A stretch of 5,417 nt of DNA from Bacillota bacterium. GTDB taxonomy: Bacteria > Bacillota > Limnochordia > Limnochordales > ZCTH02-B6. The stretch spans positions 1 to 5,417 of the forward strand of contig PKQR01000149.1 of the NCBI GenBank assembly GCA_017578085.1, in the 5' to 3' direction. Shown here one piece after another: positions 4,518 to 5,417 of this stretch (position 1 is the first letter of the stretch; each line of letters begins with the position of its first letter). Both the position numbers and the translations under genes were made by a program. The notes under the pieces are model-generated. The model worked only from the letters and a program-made list of their open reading frames with translations. It did not search any database and had not been told where the DNA came from.

Positions 4518-5417
4518 ATGCGCGTCGTTTCCCTTTGCCCCAGCAACACCGACATCGTCTGCGCCCTGGGCCTCGGTCACCTCTTGGTCGGGGTCGACCG
4601 CTCGTCGCTGAAAGACCCCGAGCTGGCGCAAGCGCTGCCCGGCCAAGGCCGTGGAGTCGCCGACGTGGGCACCGATTTGCAGATCGACATCGCGGCCATC
4701 ACCGCCTTGAAGCCGGATCTCGTCCTGGCATCGCTCAGCGTGCCCGGGATGGAGCGCAACATCGAGCAGCTGCAGGCCGCCCGGCTGCCCTATCTGGTGG
4801 TGGACGGGCACACCCTCGCCGGGGTACAGCGCGGGATCCGGCAAGTAGCGGAGGCGCTGGGCGCGACCGCGGCCGGAGAGGCCTTGGTGGCCTCTTTTGC
4901 CGAGGCCCTCGAAGATGTGCGTGCCCGCTCCCGGGAAGCCCGCCGGCGCCTGGAGCAGGCCGGCCGCGAGCAGGACCTCCCGCGGCGTGCCGCCTGGGAA
5001 TGGTGGCCCAAGCCCATCATCGTTGCGGGCCGCAGCAGCTGGATCCAGGATTTCTTTGAGATTCTCGGCGTGGAAAACGCATTTGCCGACATCGAGCAGG
5101 AAAGCCGGCCCGTGGAAGACGAAGAGGTGCTGCGCCGGGCGCCCGATACGCTGTGCGCGTCCTGGTGCGGTTCGGCCGAACGGCGCATGAGCCTGGCCCG
5201 CATTGGCCGCCGTGCCGGCTGGCAAGCGCTCCCGGCGTGGCAGACCCGGCGCATCTTCTTGGTGCCCGAGCGCCTGGTGGGCAGGCCCGGGCCGGGCCTT
5301 GCGCGGGGGTTGCGGGAGCTGTACGAGCTCTTCTACGGCGACCGGGCCGCTGCGATGGAGCGCCTGGCCGCCGCCGCCCGGCTGGCCCCGGACGCCACGG
5401 TCTGGCCGCAAGTTTAG
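4518..5417 (+). CDS. Cobalamin-binding (BtuF-like) protein, class III substrate-binding fold, no signal peptide
   Basis: This is a member of the periplasmic-binding-protein family 2 (PF01497 type) closest to proteins annotated as cobalamin-binding. The 299 residues start MRVVSL without any signal sequence or lipobox, so the protein appears cytoplasmic, unlike true BtuF of the vitamin B12 ABC importer. Visible marks are SLCPSNTD 5-12 and VGVDRSS 24-30 in the N-lobe, a long polar linker helix around 125-158, WEWWPKP 160-166, AGRSSWI just after, SWCGS 215-219, and RPGPG 256-260 in the C-lobe. The WEWWPKP and SWCG blocks are typical of the solitary cobalamin-binding subgroup as I know it. No BtuC or BtuD transporter genes are in the window. 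Translation begins at ATG 4518 after GGAGGTG. The stop codon is the last triplet of the window. The ligand could also be another corrinoid or iron complex. Confidence 0.88.
   Translation: MRVVSLCPSNTDIVCALGLGHLLVGVDRSSLKDPELAQALPGQGRGVADVGTDLQIDIAAITALKPDLVLASLSVPGMERNIEQLQAARLPYLVVDGHTLAGVQRGIRQVAEALGATAAGEALVASFAEALEDVRARSREARRRLEQAGREQDLPRRAAWEWWPKPIIVAGRSSWIQDFFEILGVENAFADIEQESRPVEDEEVLRRAPDTLCASWCGSAERRMSLARIGRRAGWQALPAWQTRRIFLVPERLVGRPGPGLARGLRELYELFYGDRAAAMERLAAAARLAPDATVWPQV

Noticed and set aside
3266..4555. A 429-codon minus-strand open frame across the dehydrogenase gene
   Set aside because: It is the antisense shadow of a strongly supported plus-strand enzyme in GC-rich DNA. The translation is Arg/Val/Gly-rich without any recognisable domain, and it also runs into the next gene's start.
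4500..5411. A 303-codon minus-strand open frame across the cobalamin-binding gene
   Set aside because: It is low-complexity antisense translation with no motif, while the plus strand has clear family motifs and a strong ribosome site.

Overview
The window is uniformly GC-rich (roughly two thirds G+C by eye) and densely coded. It looks like chromosomal DNA of a high-GC bacterium with strong AGGAGGTG-type ribosome sites and GTG/ATG starts. DUF3006 proteins next to a ComEC-type metallo-beta-lactamase (MBL) protein point to Bacillota, perhaps a high-GC thermophilic line such as the Thermaerobacter, Symbiobacterium or Limnochorda types. That placement is inference from family memory. I see no tRNA, rRNA, CRISPR array, insertion sequence or phage gene.

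Layout. (1) Positions 1-2148, minus strand: a secreted MBL-fold hydrolase of the ComEC C-terminal type with a ComEA-like helix-hairpin-helix tail is followed 51 bp downstream by a 10-TM EamA/DMT permease. A further minus-strand gene may start at the very left edge. (2) 2149-2196: a short AT-rich patch between divergent genes, holding a 19-bp imperfect palindrome. (3) 2167-2965: two DUF3006 paralogues facing each other tail to tail. The plus-strand copy carries a signal peptide and a long tail; the minus-strand copy is a compact 89-aa cytoplasmic form. Their 3' ends overlap by 122 bp. (4) 2966-3139: a gene-free divergent region. (5) 3140-4402, plus strand: an exported PQQ-dependent glucose/sorbosone-type dehydrogenase. 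(6) 4403-4517: a leader that can fold into two mutually exclusive hairpins, one covering the ribosome site. (7) 4518-5417, plus strand: a cobalamin-binding (BtuF-like) protein with no signal peptide, whose stop codon is the last base triplet of the window.

How the parts fit. The most coherent unit is 1003-2965: an exported MBL-HhH protein divergent from an exported DUF3006 protein, plus a cytoplasmic DUF3006 copy. The MBL/DUF3006 pairing recurs in Bacillota as far as I recall, and its function is not settled. The dehydrogenase (periplasmic or cell-surface sugar oxidation) and the cobalamin-binding protein share a strand but are 115 bp apart, so a common transcript is possible and not demonstrated. 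The rest is ordinary core or metabolic gene content. The points most worth a second look are the DUF3006 inverted pair with split localisation, the palindrome over the divergent starts, and the hairpin over the ribosome site at 4499-4514.
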